From an uncultured Bacteroidales bacterium (GTDB lineage Bacteria > Bacteroidota > Bacteroidia > Bacteroidales > Paludibacteraceae), in contig CALAUA010000013.1 in the NCBI GenBank assembly GCA_937891975.1, forward strand, positions 62,001-126,000: a stretch of 64,000 nucleotides of DNA, read 5' to 3'. The notes under the pieces are model-generated. The model was not told the origin of the DNA and ran no database searches. It worked only from the letters and a program-made list of their open reading frames with translations. This document shows positions 42,992 through 52,417 of the stretch, in pieces (within the stretch, counting starts at the first letter, position 1; the number at the start of each line of letters is the position of its first letter). The translations under genes and the position numbers were made by a program.

Positions 42992-44575
42992 ATGAAAAGC
43001 GAATTGATTGTGGATGTTACACCACAAGAGATTGCAATAGCGCTGACAGAAGACAATCGACTCATGGAGGTAAACCGCGAAAAACGAGGTGTAGATACCT
43101 TTGCGGTGGGAAATATCTACTATGGTCGAGTGAAAAAGATCATGCCAGCACTCAATGCAGCCTTCGTGGATGTAGGACATGAAAAAGAAGCTTTTCTGCA
43201 CTACCTTGATTTAGGAACAGAGTTTCTCACACAGCAGAAATATGTCGCTAAGTTGGTTTCGGACAGAAGGCGAATACCAGAAATGCATAAAACAGAGCGA
43301 CAACCCGCCTGCGGAAAAGAAGGGCAAATATCAGATTACCTAAAAGTGGGAGATACCGTTTTGGTGCAAGTGACCAAAGAACCTATCAATTCGAAAGGAC
43401 CAAGATTGACGGCTGAGATATCTATCACAGGACGTAATTTTGTGTTAATCCCTTTTATAGATAAGGTGATGGTTAGCAACAAAATTAGCAGCAACGCCGA
43501 AAAAGGACGTCTCAAGCAACTCGTTCAATCCATAAAGCCTCAAGGATACGGAGTAATAGTGCGCACCGTAGCACAGGAAAAACGAGTGGCTGAACTAGAC
43601 AACGAATTGCGTGTGCTAGTCAAACGATGGGAAGATACTATTCGTACGTTGCAGCACAAAGAACCAGTTAACCTCATTAGTGAAGAATTAGGACGAACAA
43701 TAGGAATCATTCGTGATATTTTTTCGCCTAATTTCGAGAGTATTCACGTGAATGATAAGTTGGTTTTTGAGGAGGTGAAACAATACCTCGAACTGATTGC
43801 ACCAGAGTCGGCAAAAGTGGTCAAACTTTATACTGGCGAACAGCCAATCTTTGATAAGTTTGACATCACACGACAGATGAAAACAGGTTTGGGGCGTACC
43901 GTAGGATTCAAAAATGGAGGTTATCTCATCATGGATCGCACGGAAGCATTATTCTCTATAGATGTGAATAGTGGCAGCAAGAAACTCTTTGAAGACCAAG
44001 AGAAAAATGCATTTCATTTCAATATGCTAGCAGCAGACGAAATAGTGCATCAACTTCGCCTAAGAGATATTGGTGGAATCATAGTCGTGGATTTCATTGA
44101 TATGGATGACAAGACCAATCAGCAAGCGCTCTACGATCATATGCGCGAATTGATGGATAACGACAGGGCAAAGCATAACATATTGCCACTCAGCAAGTTT
44201 GGACTGATGCAAATCACTCGCCAACGCGTGCGCCCAGCGGTGGAAATGCAAGTGATGGAGACATGTCCGACATGTATGGGAAAAGGGAAAGTTCAGCCAT
44301 CTATCCTCTTTACAGAGCAACTGCAAGAGCAAGTATTGGCAATGAAACAACTTTTTGGCAGAGGATTGCGCCTACACGTGCACCCATATATCCATGCCTA
44401 TTTATCAAAAGGACTGTGGAGTCTGAAAAAACAATGGCGAATGAAATATGGTGTGCGTACCATAGAAAATCAAAGTTTAGGAATGTTGCAAACCTATTTC
44501 TACAATAGAAAAGGAGAAATGCTGACGATTCCTGCTGCAGACCATGATAACAAGGCGTCAGAAAAGCAAAATTAA
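42992..44575 (+). CDS. rng: Ribonuclease G/E family endoribonuclease
   Basis: 527 residues, RNase G size, without the long C-terminal scaffold of E. coli RNase E. N-terminal S1 domain (GNIYYGRVKKIMPALNAAFV, GHEKEAFLHYLDLG), 5'-sensor and RNase H-like core, then catalytic Asp residues in FSIDVNSGSKK and VVDFIDMDD and the zinc-link CPTCMGKGKV. It processes rRNA and starts mRNA decay, binding 5'-monophosphate ends. A terminator follows. Confidence 0.95.
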   Translation: MKSELIVDVTPQEIAIALTEDNRLMEVNREKRGVDTFAVGNIYYGRVKKIMPALNAAFVDVGHEKEAFLHYLDLGTEFLTQQKYVAKLVSDRRRIPEMHKTERQPACGKEGQISDYLKVGDTVLVQVTKEPINSKGPRLTAEISITGRNFVLIPFIDKVMVSNKISSNAEKGRLKQLVQSIKPQGYGVIVRTVAQEKRVAELDNELRVLVKRWEDTIRTLQHKEPVNLISEELGRTIGIIRDIFSPNFESIHVNDKLVFEEVKQYLELIAPESAKVVKLYTGEQPIFDKFDITRQMKTGLGRTVGFKNGGYLIMDRTEALFSIDVNSGSKKLFEDQEKNAFHFNMLAADEIVHQLRLRDIGGIIVVDFIDMDDKTNQQALYDHMRELMDNDRAKHNILPLSKFGLMQITRQRVRPAVEMQVMETCPTCMGKGKVQPSILFTEQLQEQVLAMKQLFGRGLRLHVHPYIHAYLSKGLWSLKKQWRMKYGVRTIENQSLGMLQTYFYNRKGEMLTIPAADHDNKASEKQN

Positions 44576-44577
44576 TA

Positions 44578-44617
44578 AAAAAGCCACCTAATTTAGACAA
44601 TTAGATGGCTTTTTTTT
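44578..44617 (+). terminator. Terminator after rng
   Basis: AGCCACCTAATT / AATTAGATGGCT (12 bp, one mismatch) with a TAGAC loop, A-run before and eight T after. The T-run overlaps the -33 box of the next promoter. Confidence 0.88.
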
Positions 44618-44646
44618 GCACATTCGCAAAAAAATGATTACCTTTG
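44615..44646 (+). promoter_or_regulatory. Promoter for the acyltransferase gene
   Basis: TTTG at 44615-44618, 20-nt spacer, TACCTTTG at 44639-44646; transcription start about 44652 supports the ATG at 44667 rather than in-frame ATGs upstream. Confidence 0.87.
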
Positions 44647-44666
44647 CCAACAAAATCAATTGTGGT

Positions 44667-45524
44667 ATGAACAAACAGTATCAGGAACTACAAGTGGAAG
44701 AAGGTGTCTTCATTCCGCAACCAGCGATGGATTATCCGCAAGAGAATCCCTTTGAACGAACCCTATTTCCCAAGCAGATTAAGGATATCGTCTTTGATGA
44801 ATACTATCCCTATTTGGATGATTCGTTAGGATACAAACTGAATCTCTTGTGGGGCTACTATTTGGTAGTTCATCTACTTTTGCGATTAAAATTACGCATT
44901 CAAATGGGTCTGCGTATACGGGGGCGTGATGTACTTAAACGATATAAGAAAGAACTCGCAAATGGTGCGATAACTATCGCTAATCACGTTTATCGATTGG
45001 ATTGCCCCTGCGTGCTATTGGCTGTGAATGGCATACACACCACGCGAATACCTATGTTCGCACCTAATTTCCGCACGAAAGATGGATTTTTCATGCGCCT
45101 TGCTGGAGGAGTGCCTATTCCAGACTCGGCAACCAATATGTCGGCTCTAAAGAAATTTAATGAAGCATTTGATGAGTTTCATCGTCGTGGTTGGTGGTTT
45201 CATATTTTTCCAGAAGCATGTCGTTGGGACTTCTACAAGCCATTGCGCCCATTTCAAAAGGGAGCGTTTACTATGAGTTATAAATACAATAAACCTTTGC
45301 TACCTTGTGTCATTACATTCCGTGAGCGCAAAGGGATCTTCCGTTTGTTTGGCTCGAAAAACTTGCCTTTGCTAACTGTCACGATAGGTGAACCAATCTT
45401 GCCAGATACTACTAAGCCTCGCAAAATTGAAGTAGAGCGTTTGCGCGAGGTAGCCCATAATCAGATGATTAAGATGGCAGGTATTACCCATAATCCATGG
45501 CCTGCGGCGTGGGAGAATTTGTAA
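44667..45524 (+). CDS. PlsC-like 1-acylglycerol-3-phosphate acyltransferase family protein
   Basis: 285 residues from the ATG at 44667, fixed by the promoter. The catalytic H-x4-D motif is in ANHVYRLDCP, the second block is GGVPIPDSATNMSALKKF and the third HIFPEACRWDF (FPEA, phosphate binding), followed by PFQKGAFTMSYKYNKPLLP. Such enzymes transfer an acyl chain to lysophosphatidic acid or related acceptors at the inner membrane; the precise acceptor is open. The next gene is a phosphopantetheinyl transferase, consistent with lipid metabolism. Confidence 0.85.
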   Translation: MNKQYQELQVEEGVFIPQPAMDYPQENPFERTLFPKQIKDIVFDEYYPYLDDSLGYKLNLLWGYYLVVHLLLRLKLRIQMGLRIRGRDVLKRYKKELANGAITIANHVYRLDCPCVLLAVNGIHTTRIPMFAPNFRTKDGFFMRLAGGVPIPDSATNMSALKKFNEAFDEFHRRGWWFHIFPEACRWDFYKPLRPFQKGAFTMSYKYNKPLLPCVITFRERKGIFRLFGSKNLPLLTVTIGEPILPDTTKPRKIEVERLREVAHNQMIKMAGITHNPWPAAWENL

Positions 45525-45576
45525 TGTGGTTTAAGGAGTGAAGGTTTAAGGAATTAAACATTCAATATTCAACTCA

Positions 45577-46164
45577 ATGCAATATTCTATCTTCGACGAT
45601 ATGACACTATGTAGCGAGCAAGAGATTGCACGCTTGTTACCACTAGTGTCAAAGCAACGTCGAGAACAGGCACTGAGATATACCCATTTGTGTGGGCAAT
45701 TTTGTTGTTTGAAATCTTACACAATGCTTGTTGAGTTATTGGTTAAGTGGATGGGGAAAGACGATATAGTATTGCCTGAATTTTTATATAATCAATATGG
45801 AGCACCATCTATAGAAAATGGTCCGTATTTCTCTATATCCCATTGTAAATCAGGCATAGCAGTAGCTGTGTCTGATACTCCAATAGGTATTGATATCGAA
45901 TCTATTCGTACGCCAAAAATGGATTTGGTGAGGAAAACAATGAACTCATTGGAGCAGTCTGCTATCCTTTCTTCCGCAGAACCCGATTGGGCATTCACGC
46001 GGTTATGGACGCAAAAGGAAGCTCTGCTTAAGATGAAAGGTACAGGTATCATTGCTGATTTACATGAAGCATTATTGGATGCAGATGGGGTGATGTTTAC
46101 TCAAATTGACAATTTAGAACATACCTATACCTTTTGCGTAGCACAGCCAAATCGTATCCTATAA
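45577..46164 (+). CDS. 4'-phosphopantetheinyl transferase superfamily protein
   Basis: 195 residues. The Mg-binding motif GIDIES (Asp, Glu) preceded by FSISHCKSGIAVAVS, and the W-x-x-KEALLKMKGTGI helix mark a Sfp/AcpS-type enzyme that attaches phosphopantetheine from CoA to carrier proteins. Length lies between AcpS and Sfp. The 52-bp gap before it is AT-rich with no feature. Carrier-protein target is unknown; fatty-acid ACP is the simplest choice. Confidence 0.88.
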   Translation: MQYSIFDDMTLCSEQEIARLLPLVSKQRREQALRYTHLCGQFCCLKSYTMLVELLVKWMGKDDIVLPEFLYNQYGAPSIENGPYFSISHCKSGIAVAVSDTPIGIDIESIRTPKMDLVRKTMNSLEQSAILSSAEPDWAFTRLWTQKEALLKMKGTGIIADLHEALLDADGVMFTQIDNLEHTYTFCVAQPNRIL

Positions 46165-46204
46165 GTTAAATATTGGTTAAAAAAATCGGATATTGTACAA
46201 AATA

Positions 46205-46236
46205 TTTGTACATTCCGTTTTTTTTTTGTACCTTTG
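46205..46236 (+). promoter_or_regulatory. Promoter for the small membrane-protein gene
   Basis: TTTG at 46205-46208, 20-nt spacer, TACCTTTG at 46229-46236. It lies 40 bp after the previous stop. Confidence 0.87.
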
Positions 46237-46275
46237 CAGCGCCTATGGCGCTTAGTTAAATGTTAGAGAAAGGAT

Positions 46276-46713
46276 ATGACTATGAGTACAGCTGCTAAAA
46301 TTGTCACAATAGTTTCTTCGGTGCTTGTTGTTGCATTGGGAGTATTTGTGTTTTTCAAATTTTTCTTCGTGTATAGTGAAGGGGTGAATGAGGGAGATAT
46401 CAATTATTTTCAAAACGAGGGATTCATCTTTAAGACCTACGAGGGAAAGATGATTCAGACGGGCTATAATTCCCGTAACTCAAGTGCTACTATCCAATCT
46501 AATGAATTCAAGTTCTCAGTAGATGATGAGGAGGTGGCACAACAGATTGAGAACAATTCTAGCCGTCAAATCAAACTACATTGGAAGCGTTATCTAGGTG
46601 TTTTGCCATGGCGTGGCAATAGCCAATATGTGGTGGATTCGATTGTGTCGGTTCAGCCGTTGAGTGTTCCCAGTGTGTATGATGATCCATTTGCAGTGCC
46701 TGAAGTGTTTTAA
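46276..46713 (+). CDS. Small single-pass membrane protein, unknown function
   Basis: 145 residues. One N-terminal membrane helix (IVTIVSSVLVVALGVFVFFKFFFVY), then about 110 residues, probably periplasmic, with KTYEGKMIQTGYNSRN, VDDEEVAQQIENNSSRQIKLHWKRYLGVLPWRGNS as the most distinctive stretches. Similar small proteins are common in Bacteroidales and have been given unrelated enzyme names in databases; nothing here supports an enzyme. It precedes the acyl-CoA synthetase gene by 31 bp. Confidence 0.7.
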   Translation: MTMSTAAKIVTIVSSVLVVALGVFVFFKFFFVYSEGVNEGDINYFQNEGFIFKTYEGKMIQTGYNSRNSSATIQSNEFKFSVDDEEVAQQIENNSSRQIKLHWKRYLGVLPWRGNSQYVVDSIVSVQPLSVPSVYDDPFAVPEVF

Positions 46714-46744
46714 TTAGTAATTTGAATCCAAGTTTAACAATGAT

Positions 46745-48415
46745 ATGCTAACCAAACCAGAAGAAAATCTAATCAAGATTTACGAACATTCGTTTCACAA
46801 GAATTGGTCGCTTGAAGCAGTGACTGATTATGGTACTAGCAATACTTTGACTTATGCCAAATTGGCTGAAAATATCGCCAAATTACATTTGCTATTCAAG
46901 CAAGTGGGTATTCAAGAGGGTGATAAAGTGGCAGTTATGGGTAAGAACAATGCTAATTGGGTAACTACCTTTTTGGCTACGATTACATATGGTGCGGTTA
47001 TTGTGCCTATTCTACAAGATTTCAAAGCCAATGATGCGATACATATTGTCAACCATTCCGAATCGAAACTTCTTTTTATCACAGATTTGATTTGGGAGAA
47101 TATTGATCCAGAACAGGTGCCTAATCTTAAAGCAGTGTTGTCGCTGAATACGATGGATATGATTATCAGTCGTTTATCTATGGAGCAAGCGGTAGATAAG
47201 ATGACAATAGAGGAATTGTTTGCTGATGCATATCCCAATGGTTTTACGAAGGATGATGTGAAGTATATAGAGCGTAGCAACGCCGAGTTGGCTTCGATCA
47301 ATTATACTTCGGGAACTACGGGCTTTAGCAAAGGCGTGATGACTCCAGCTAATGCGTTGGCAGGCAATATAGTGTTTGGCTTAACCACTAAGTTGGTGTG
47401 GCCAGGTTGCCGTCACGTGGCATTTTTGCCTTTGGCGCACGCATATGGATGTGCATTTGATTTTCTAGCATGCTTGGCAGCAGGTGGACATACTTATCTC
47501 ATTGGTCGAACTCCATCGGCAAAGATATTACTGAAGGCGTTTGCAGAAGTGAAACCAACGGTGATATTATCCGTACCATTAATTTTGGAGAAGATTTACA
47601 AGAAAATGATTCAGCCACAAATATCCCGTACGGCTGTTAGTTGGGTGTTGAAAATGCCATTGCTTGATAAAGTAGTGTTGAACAAGATACGCGAGAAACT
47701 GATGGAAGCATTTGGTGGTGAGTTTTCGCAAATTATCATTGGTGGTGCCCCTCTCAACGCTGAAGTGGAAGCATTCTTGCGCCGTATCAAATTTCCAATC
47801 ACCATTGGTTATGGTATGACTGAGACGGCTCCGCTGATTAGTTTTACACCATGGACTGAGTTTAGAAGTCAGTCGTGTGGTCAAGTGCTAGAGGGATTTA
47901 TAGAAGCGCGCATTGCTAACCCCGATGCAGATGGAGTAGGTGAGATACAAGTGCGTGGCGAGAATGTGATGTTGGGATATTATAAGAATGAGCAAGCTAC
48001 GAAAGAGAGTTTTACGGAAGATGGTTGGTTGCGAACGGGCGATTTAGGCACGATGGATAAGGATGGATTTATCTACATTAAAGGTCGCTGTAAAACCATG
48101 TTGTTAGGACCTAGTGGACAAAATATCTATCCAGAGGAGATTGAGGCGAAAATCAATAATATGCCATACGTATTGGAGTCGCTTGTTTTGCAAAAGGAGG
48201 ATACTAAGTTAGTGGCATTAGTATGTCCCGACTTTGAGGCGGTAGATGCTGATCATCTCACGCAAGAGCAACTAGATTTGGCTATGGATGAGAATCGCAA
48301 GTTGGTAAACCAACAATTGGCGGCTTACGAACAAATTAACCTTATCAAACTTTACCCACACGAGTTTGAGAAAACCCCTAAGAAGAGTATCAAGCGATTC
48401 TTATATCAAGCGTGA
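46745..48415 (+). CDS. AMP-binding long-chain acyl-CoA synthetase
   Basis: 556 residues. ANL-fold adenylate enzyme: ATP loop INYTSGTTGFSKGVM, the YGMTETAPLISF motif (A5), GWLRTGDLGTMDKDGFIYIKGR hinge (A7/A8) and catalytic Lys in TPKKSIKRFLY (A10). It activates fatty acids as acyl-AMP and then acyl-CoA, or acyl-ACP. The coaX gene begins one base after its stop, so coenzyme A supply and use are cotranscribed. Confidence 0.93.
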   Translation: MLTKPEENLIKIYEHSFHKNWSLEAVTDYGTSNTLTYAKLAENIAKLHLLFKQVGIQEGDKVAVMGKNNANWVTTFLATITYGAVIVPILQDFKANDAIHIVNHSESKLLFITDLIWENIDPEQVPNLKAVLSLNTMDMIISRLSMEQAVDKMTIEELFADAYPNGFTKDDVKYIERSNAELASINYTSGTTGFSKGVMTPANALAGNIVFGLTTKLVWPGCRHVAFLPLAHAYGCAFDFLACLAAGGHTYLIGRTPSAKILLKAFAEVKPTVILSVPLILEKIYKKMIQPQISRTAVSWVLKMPLLDKVVLNKIREKLMEAFGGEFSQIIIGGAPLNAEVEAFLRRIKFPITIGYGMTETAPLISFTPWTEFRSQSCGQVLEGFIEARIANPDADGVGEIQVRGENVMLGYYKNEQATKESFTEDGWLRTGDLGTMDKDGFIYIKGRCKTMLLGPSGQNIYPEEIEAKINNMPYVLESLVLQKEDTKLVALVCPDFEAVDADHLTQEQLDLAMDENRKLVNQQLAAYEQINLIKLYPHEFEKTPKKSIKRFLYQA

Positions 48416-48416
48416 T

Positions 48417-49151
48417 ATGAATTTGTGTATTGATCAAGGTAATTCGCGAACGAAGATTGCTCTATTCAAGGATGGGCGTATCGTTAAGAATCTGATCTAT
48501 AAGCTGTTTACTAGCACAGATGTAGAGCGGTTGTTTTCGTTGTATCCAATCAGCAATGCTATTGTATCATCGGTTGCCAATATTGAGCCTGCTGTAGTCA
48601 ATGCTTTGCATCGCTTATCCAAACACTTTATTTTGTTTGACCATCTAACGCCGTTGCCCATTGCAAATCATTATCAAACTCCAGAGACTTTGGGACATGA
48701 TCGCATTGCTTCGGCAGTAGGAGCGTCCTATCTATGCCCCCATAATAATTTGCTAATCGTGGATGCTGGTTCAGCTATTACATATGATTTTGTATCAGCA
48801 GAACAAGGCTTTTTGGGTGGAAATATCGCTCCAGGTATGAAGATGCGATTGACAGCACTCAATCAGATGACCAAGAAACTGCCTCGAGTAGAAGTGGAGG
48901 AAAATGCCTTTAGACCGCTATTTGGCAAAAATACCCGTGAGGCAATTGCTGTGGGTGTAGTACGAGGTGTAGTATTTGAGGTAAAAGGTTATATGCGTGC
49001 ACTAAAGGAGCAAAAGACCTCGTTTACTACCTATATCACGGGTGGACATGCACCATATATTTTAGATGCCATGAAAAAAGATGTCATCGGAGAACCACAT
49101 TTGGTGCTTATCGGATTGAATTGTATATTAGAATATAATATAAATGATTAG
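48417..49151 (+). CDS. coaX: Type III pantothenate kinase
   Basis: 244 residues from the ATG at 48417; the longer frame overlaps the previous gene. It phosphorylates pantothenate, the first step of CoA synthesis. The ASKHA-fold phosphate loop is CIDQGNSRTKIALF, with catalytic Asp in GHDRIASAVGA and DAGSAITYDFV and the GGNIAPGMKMRLTAL block. It overlaps the next gene by 8 bp. The order coaX, outer-membrane barrel, TPR protein, lptC is a recurrent Bacteroidales arrangement. Confidence 0.95.
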   Translation: MNLCIDQGNSRTKIALFKDGRIVKNLIYKLFTSTDVERLFSLYPISNAIVSSVANIEPAVVNALHRLSKHFILFDHLTPLPIANHYQTPETLGHDRIASAVGASYLCPHNNLLIVDAGSAITYDFVSAEQGFLGGNIAPGMKMRLTALNQMTKKLPRVEVEENAFRPLFGKNTREAIAVGVVRGVVFEVKGYMRALKEQKTSFTTYITGGHAPYILDAMKKDVIGEPHLVLIGLNCILEYNIND

Positions 49152-50385
49152 TAATCAAAAAAATAACGTTATTTTGAAAAGATATTTATTCATATTTATT
49201 GCAGGCATGATTGCTGTGGTAGCATCTGCACAAAATGCCACTTCTTCACCATCTTCACGTTTTGGATATGGTGAACTGAATAGCAACTTGCCTAATGCGT
49301 ATCGAGCAATGGGTGGAGTGGGAATAGGTATGCGTTCGAACAAGGCAATCAACCCTGCACAACCAGCATCTTATACTGCATGCGATTCTATGACTTTTAT
49401 GTTTGACATCGCTGGTTCGTTTTTATATACCAATTATGGTGATGCCAATGGGCAATGTAATAAAGTAAATGGCAACTTGGAATATATTACCATGCAGTTC
49501 CCTCTATGGCGTAAATATATCGCGATGTCATTAGGTGTTAATCCCTATTCCGCAGTAGGTTATAATTTTGCATTGGATTCGACCATGTCTGCGTCTCAAT
49601 ATACCCATACGTATAGTGGTGACGGTGGTTTTTCACAGGTGTATGTAGGTTTAAGCTTCAATATATGTGATTGGGTGGCATTGGGTGTGAATACATATTA
49701 TATGTTTGGTGAAACTAATCAAAAAATTACGCAAAGTTTTAGTGATGCTAATATGAAGGCTATTGAGATAGATAATTTTCTGCGAGTGAAGAGTCTGCGT
49801 TTGCGTTACGGATTGCAATTTTTCCATACATTTGGTAAGCATTCGTTTACTCTAGGTGGTGTTTTTGAGAACAAGCAACCTTTCTCACGTATGAGTTATC
49901 AGCAACTAGAAACCACTACTAGTGACACTATTACCACGCGTGATAGCGGCTTTGAATTACCGATGATGTATGGAGCAGGTTTAAGTTATACATATGCTGA
50001 CCGTATCTTAATTGGTATTGATTATATGTGCCAAGATTGGTCGAATGTGCTCTATTTTGGTGAAAGCAACTCATTGAAAAAACGACATCGTTATGCTATA
50101 GGTGCAGAATATCGTAATGACCCAACTAGTCGAAAGTATATAGATCAGATTTATTGGCGTGTAGGAGCAAACTATTCTACATCATATACTAGCCAATATA
50201 CACAACCAGAATTAGGTGTTTCTGTTGGTGTTGGTTTCCCATTACGTACAATCGGTACGGTGATTAATGCTACCCTAGAGTATGGCAGAAGAGGATTCAC
50301 GACTAATGTGCTCAACGAAAACTATTTGAGATTTGTCATTAATGCATCTATTTCAGAGCACTGGTTCTTTAAGCGTAAATTATAA
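49144..50385 (+). CDS. Outer-membrane beta-barrel protein (FadL/OmpP1-like)
   Basis: 413 residues. A signal peptide (YLFIFIAGMIAVVASAQ) follows a 13-residue hydrophilic start; the internal Met/Leu start near residue 10 would also work. The mature N-terminus SSPSSRFGYGELN, then AYRAMGGVGIGMRS and NPAQPASYTACDS, is typical of Bacteroidota transport barrels of the PorV/FadL type, and the remaining chain alternates aromatic beta strands to the end. It may move hydrophobic compounds; the cargo is unknown. Translation is probably coupled to coaX by the 8-bp overlap. Confidence 0.8.
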   Translation: MISNQKNNVILKRYLFIFIAGMIAVVASAQNATSSPSSRFGYGELNSNLPNAYRAMGGVGIGMRSNKAINPAQPASYTACDSMTFMFDIAGSFLYTNYGDANGQCNKVNGNLEYITMQFPLWRKYIAMSLGVNPYSAVGYNFALDSTMSASQYTHTYSGDGGFSQVYVGLSFNICDWVALGVNTYYMFGETNQKITQSFSDANMKAIEIDNFLRVKSLRLRYGLQFFHTFGKHSFTLGGVFENKQPFSRMSYQQLETTTSDTITTRDSGFELPMMYGAGLSYTYADRILIGIDYMCQDWSNVLYFGESNSLKKRHRYAIGAEYRNDPTSRKYIDQIYWRVGANYSTSYTSQYTQPELGVSVGVGFPLRTIGTVINATLEYGRRGFTTNVLNENYLRFVINASISEHWFFKRKL

Positions 50386-50415
50386 AATCATTTAACTACA
50401 TAAATAACAAAAGCA

Positions 50416-51786
50416 ATGAAAAAGTATTTATTAATCGCTTTGTGCGTAGCAATCCCAATGGTGGGTTTCGCACAAAAATCTAAAAAGAAAAAGAAAAATG
50501 CTGAACCAGTAGTGGAGGCTCCCGTAGTTACTACATTGTCTGATGAGGAGTGCATGGTTAATCTTTCTCTCTTCCACGAATCGGTTAAGAACAACCAATT
50601 TGAAGAAGCTTATGGCTTCTGGTTACCTGTGTATCAAAGTCGTCCTGATTTGAATAAGGCTATTTATACCGATGGTGCCAAAATTCTAGACTATCGCTAT
50701 CAACAAGCTACAGATGAAAATGTACGTAAGGCATTACGTGATTCTATCATGCAGTTGCACGATGATCGTATCAAATACTTTGATGAGGCACGTTATCCAG
50801 ATTCTTATGTGTTAGGTGTAAAGGCGATAGACTATCTTACCTATTTCCCAGAGGATGAGTTGGCTTTGCCTGCTTATGGTTGGCTGAAGGAGTCTGTAAC
50901 AGCTTTGGGAGATAAGTCTCAAATCACAGTGTTACGCAAACTAGTTGAAGTGAGCTATAATATCTATAAGTTTAATACCGATCAATATAGTGATCAATTC
51001 TTGGCTGACTACCAAATGGCTGCGGCAGCTTTGGATCAAATAGCTGTTGGAGGTGGTAAGAATGCAGGTCATGCAACTAGCCAAAAAGCATATATTGATC
51101 GTCTCTATGCGGCTTCTGGTGCTGCAGACTGTGGACAAATGGATCAAATGTATGCTAGTGTAGTGGCAGAAAGCGCTAACGATATAGAGAAACTTGGCTC
51201 AATCATGAAGCTTTATCGTCGTCTTGGTTGCACTGAGAGCGATGTTTATTTTGCAGCTGCTGAGCACGCTCACAAATTGCAACCTACCGACGAGTCTGCT
51301 GCAGGTTGTGCGCAAATGTGCCTCAAGAAAGGCGATTTGCCTGGTGCCGTTGAGTATTATAAGCAAGCCCTCACATTGGTTACTAACGATGATGACAAAG
51401 CAGATTACCTCTATCGCCTAGCAAATGTATATGTATCAATGAAGAACTACCAACAAGGTGTAGCTTACGCACAACAAGCATTGGATATCAATGCAGAAGA
51501 CGGTCGTTGCTATTTGCTCATGGGTATCTGCTATGCTAGTGCACAAGTGTATGATGATCCTATCCTGCAACGTTCTGTATTCTGGGTGGCATGTGATATG
51601 TTCCGCAAAGCTAAATCAATGGATGCTTCTTGTACCAGTGATGCAAACAAACTCATTGCTACATATAGCCAATACTTCCCAAGTAAAGAAGATATCTTCT
51701 TCCATAAGGAACTCAACGAGGGACAACCTTTCCGCGTAGGAGGATGGGTAGGTAAGACTACTATCTGCCGCTCAAGAGTAGAATAA
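50416..51786 (+). CDS. Secreted TPR-repeat protein
   Basis: 456 residues. Signal peptide (YLLIALCVAIPMVGFAQ), a Lys-rich segment (KSKKKKKNAEP) and then a chain of TPR-like helices; the clearest are about 285-380 (AAGCAQMCLKKGDLPGAVEY, LYRLANVYVSMKNYQQGVAY, AEDGRCYLLMGICYASAQ). Periplasmic TPR proteins next to lptC occur widely in Bacteroidales. Role unknown; protein-protein contact in envelope assembly is a guess. It is 30 bp after the barrel gene. Confidence 0.85.
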   Translation: MKKYLLIALCVAIPMVGFAQKSKKKKKNAEPVVEAPVVTTLSDEECMVNLSLFHESVKNNQFEEAYGFWLPVYQSRPDLNKAIYTDGAKILDYRYQQATDENVRKALRDSIMQLHDDRIKYFDEARYPDSYVLGVKAIDYLTYFPEDELALPAYGWLKESVTALGDKSQITVLRKLVEVSYNIYKFNTDQYSDQFLADYQMAAAALDQIAVGGGKNAGHATSQKAYIDRLYAASGAADCGQMDQMYASVVAESANDIEKLGSIMKLYRRLGCTESDVYFAAAEHAHKLQPTDESAAGCAQMCLKKGDLPGAVEYYKQALTLVTNDDDKADYLYRLANVYVSMKNYQQGVAYAQQALDINAEDGRCYLLMGICYASAQVYDDPILQRSVFWVACDMFRKAKSMDASCTSDANKLIATYSQYFPSKEDIFFHKELNEGQPFRVGGWVGKTTICRSRVE

Positions 51787-51801
51787 TGAATTTTTAAGAC
51801 A

Positions 51802-52377
51802 TTGAAACTCTTTAATCCCTTCACACAATCGACAGCCAAGAGAATTATCTTATTGATTCTCTTGGTGTTGATTGTTATGGCTTGTCATCGTCGTGATGTA
51901 CGTTTGCGTGCAGATGCAATAGTTGACCGTAAAGCGATTCCTGTCTTGGAAGCAAATGATGTCAATACCATTATTTCAGACTCGGGCATCATCCGCTATC
52001 GCATCAAGGCACCTATTTGGCAGGTGTATGACAAGGCTGATACACCATACTGGGAATTTCCTGATGGGATATATTTAGAGAAATTCAATGTCAATCTCGA
52101 AGCAGATGCTACGGTGGAAGCGGATTATGCGCACTATGATGAACCTGCACAAAAATGGACTTTGCGAGGGAATGTGAAGGCACTGAATCTTGAAGGTGAA
52201 CAATTTGAGACACCTCTTCTGTTTTGGGAACAAAAATCCGAGTCAATCTATTCCGACTCATCTATTGTAATTACTCGCGAAAATTCTGTTATCAAAGGTG
52301 TTGGGTTTCGCTCCAATCAAGAGATGACACAATATACTATTCTGCGTCCAATAGGTGTGTTCCCTATTCAAGAATAG
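51802..52377 (+). CDS. lptC: LPS export protein LptC
   Basis: 191 residues from a TTG at 51802; the nearby ATG at 51786 is in another frame and stops at once, so TTG is the best start. Hydrophobic N-terminal segment with lipobox IVMAC, so this homologue looks like a lipoprotein rather than the single-pass form of E. coli. The LptC jelly-roll pattern is present (IISDSGIIRYRIKAPIWQVY, YWEFPDGIYLEKF, ADYAHYDEPAQKWTLRGNV, WEQKSESIYSDSSIVI). It joins LptB2FG to LptA in lipopolysaccharide transport. Confidence 0.88.
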   Translation: MKLFNPFTQSTAKRIILLILLVLIVMACHRRDVRLRADAIVDRKAIPVLEANDVNTIISDSGIIRYRIKAPIWQVYDKADTPYWEFPDGIYLEKFNVNLEADATVEADYAHYDEPAQKWTLRGNVKALNLEGEQFETPLLFWEQKSESIYSDSSIVITRENSVIKGVGFRSNQEMTQYTILRPIGVFPIQE

Positions 52378-52417
52378 CAAGAGTTAAGTAAAGGTTAACG
52401 ATTGGTAGTATATCGGT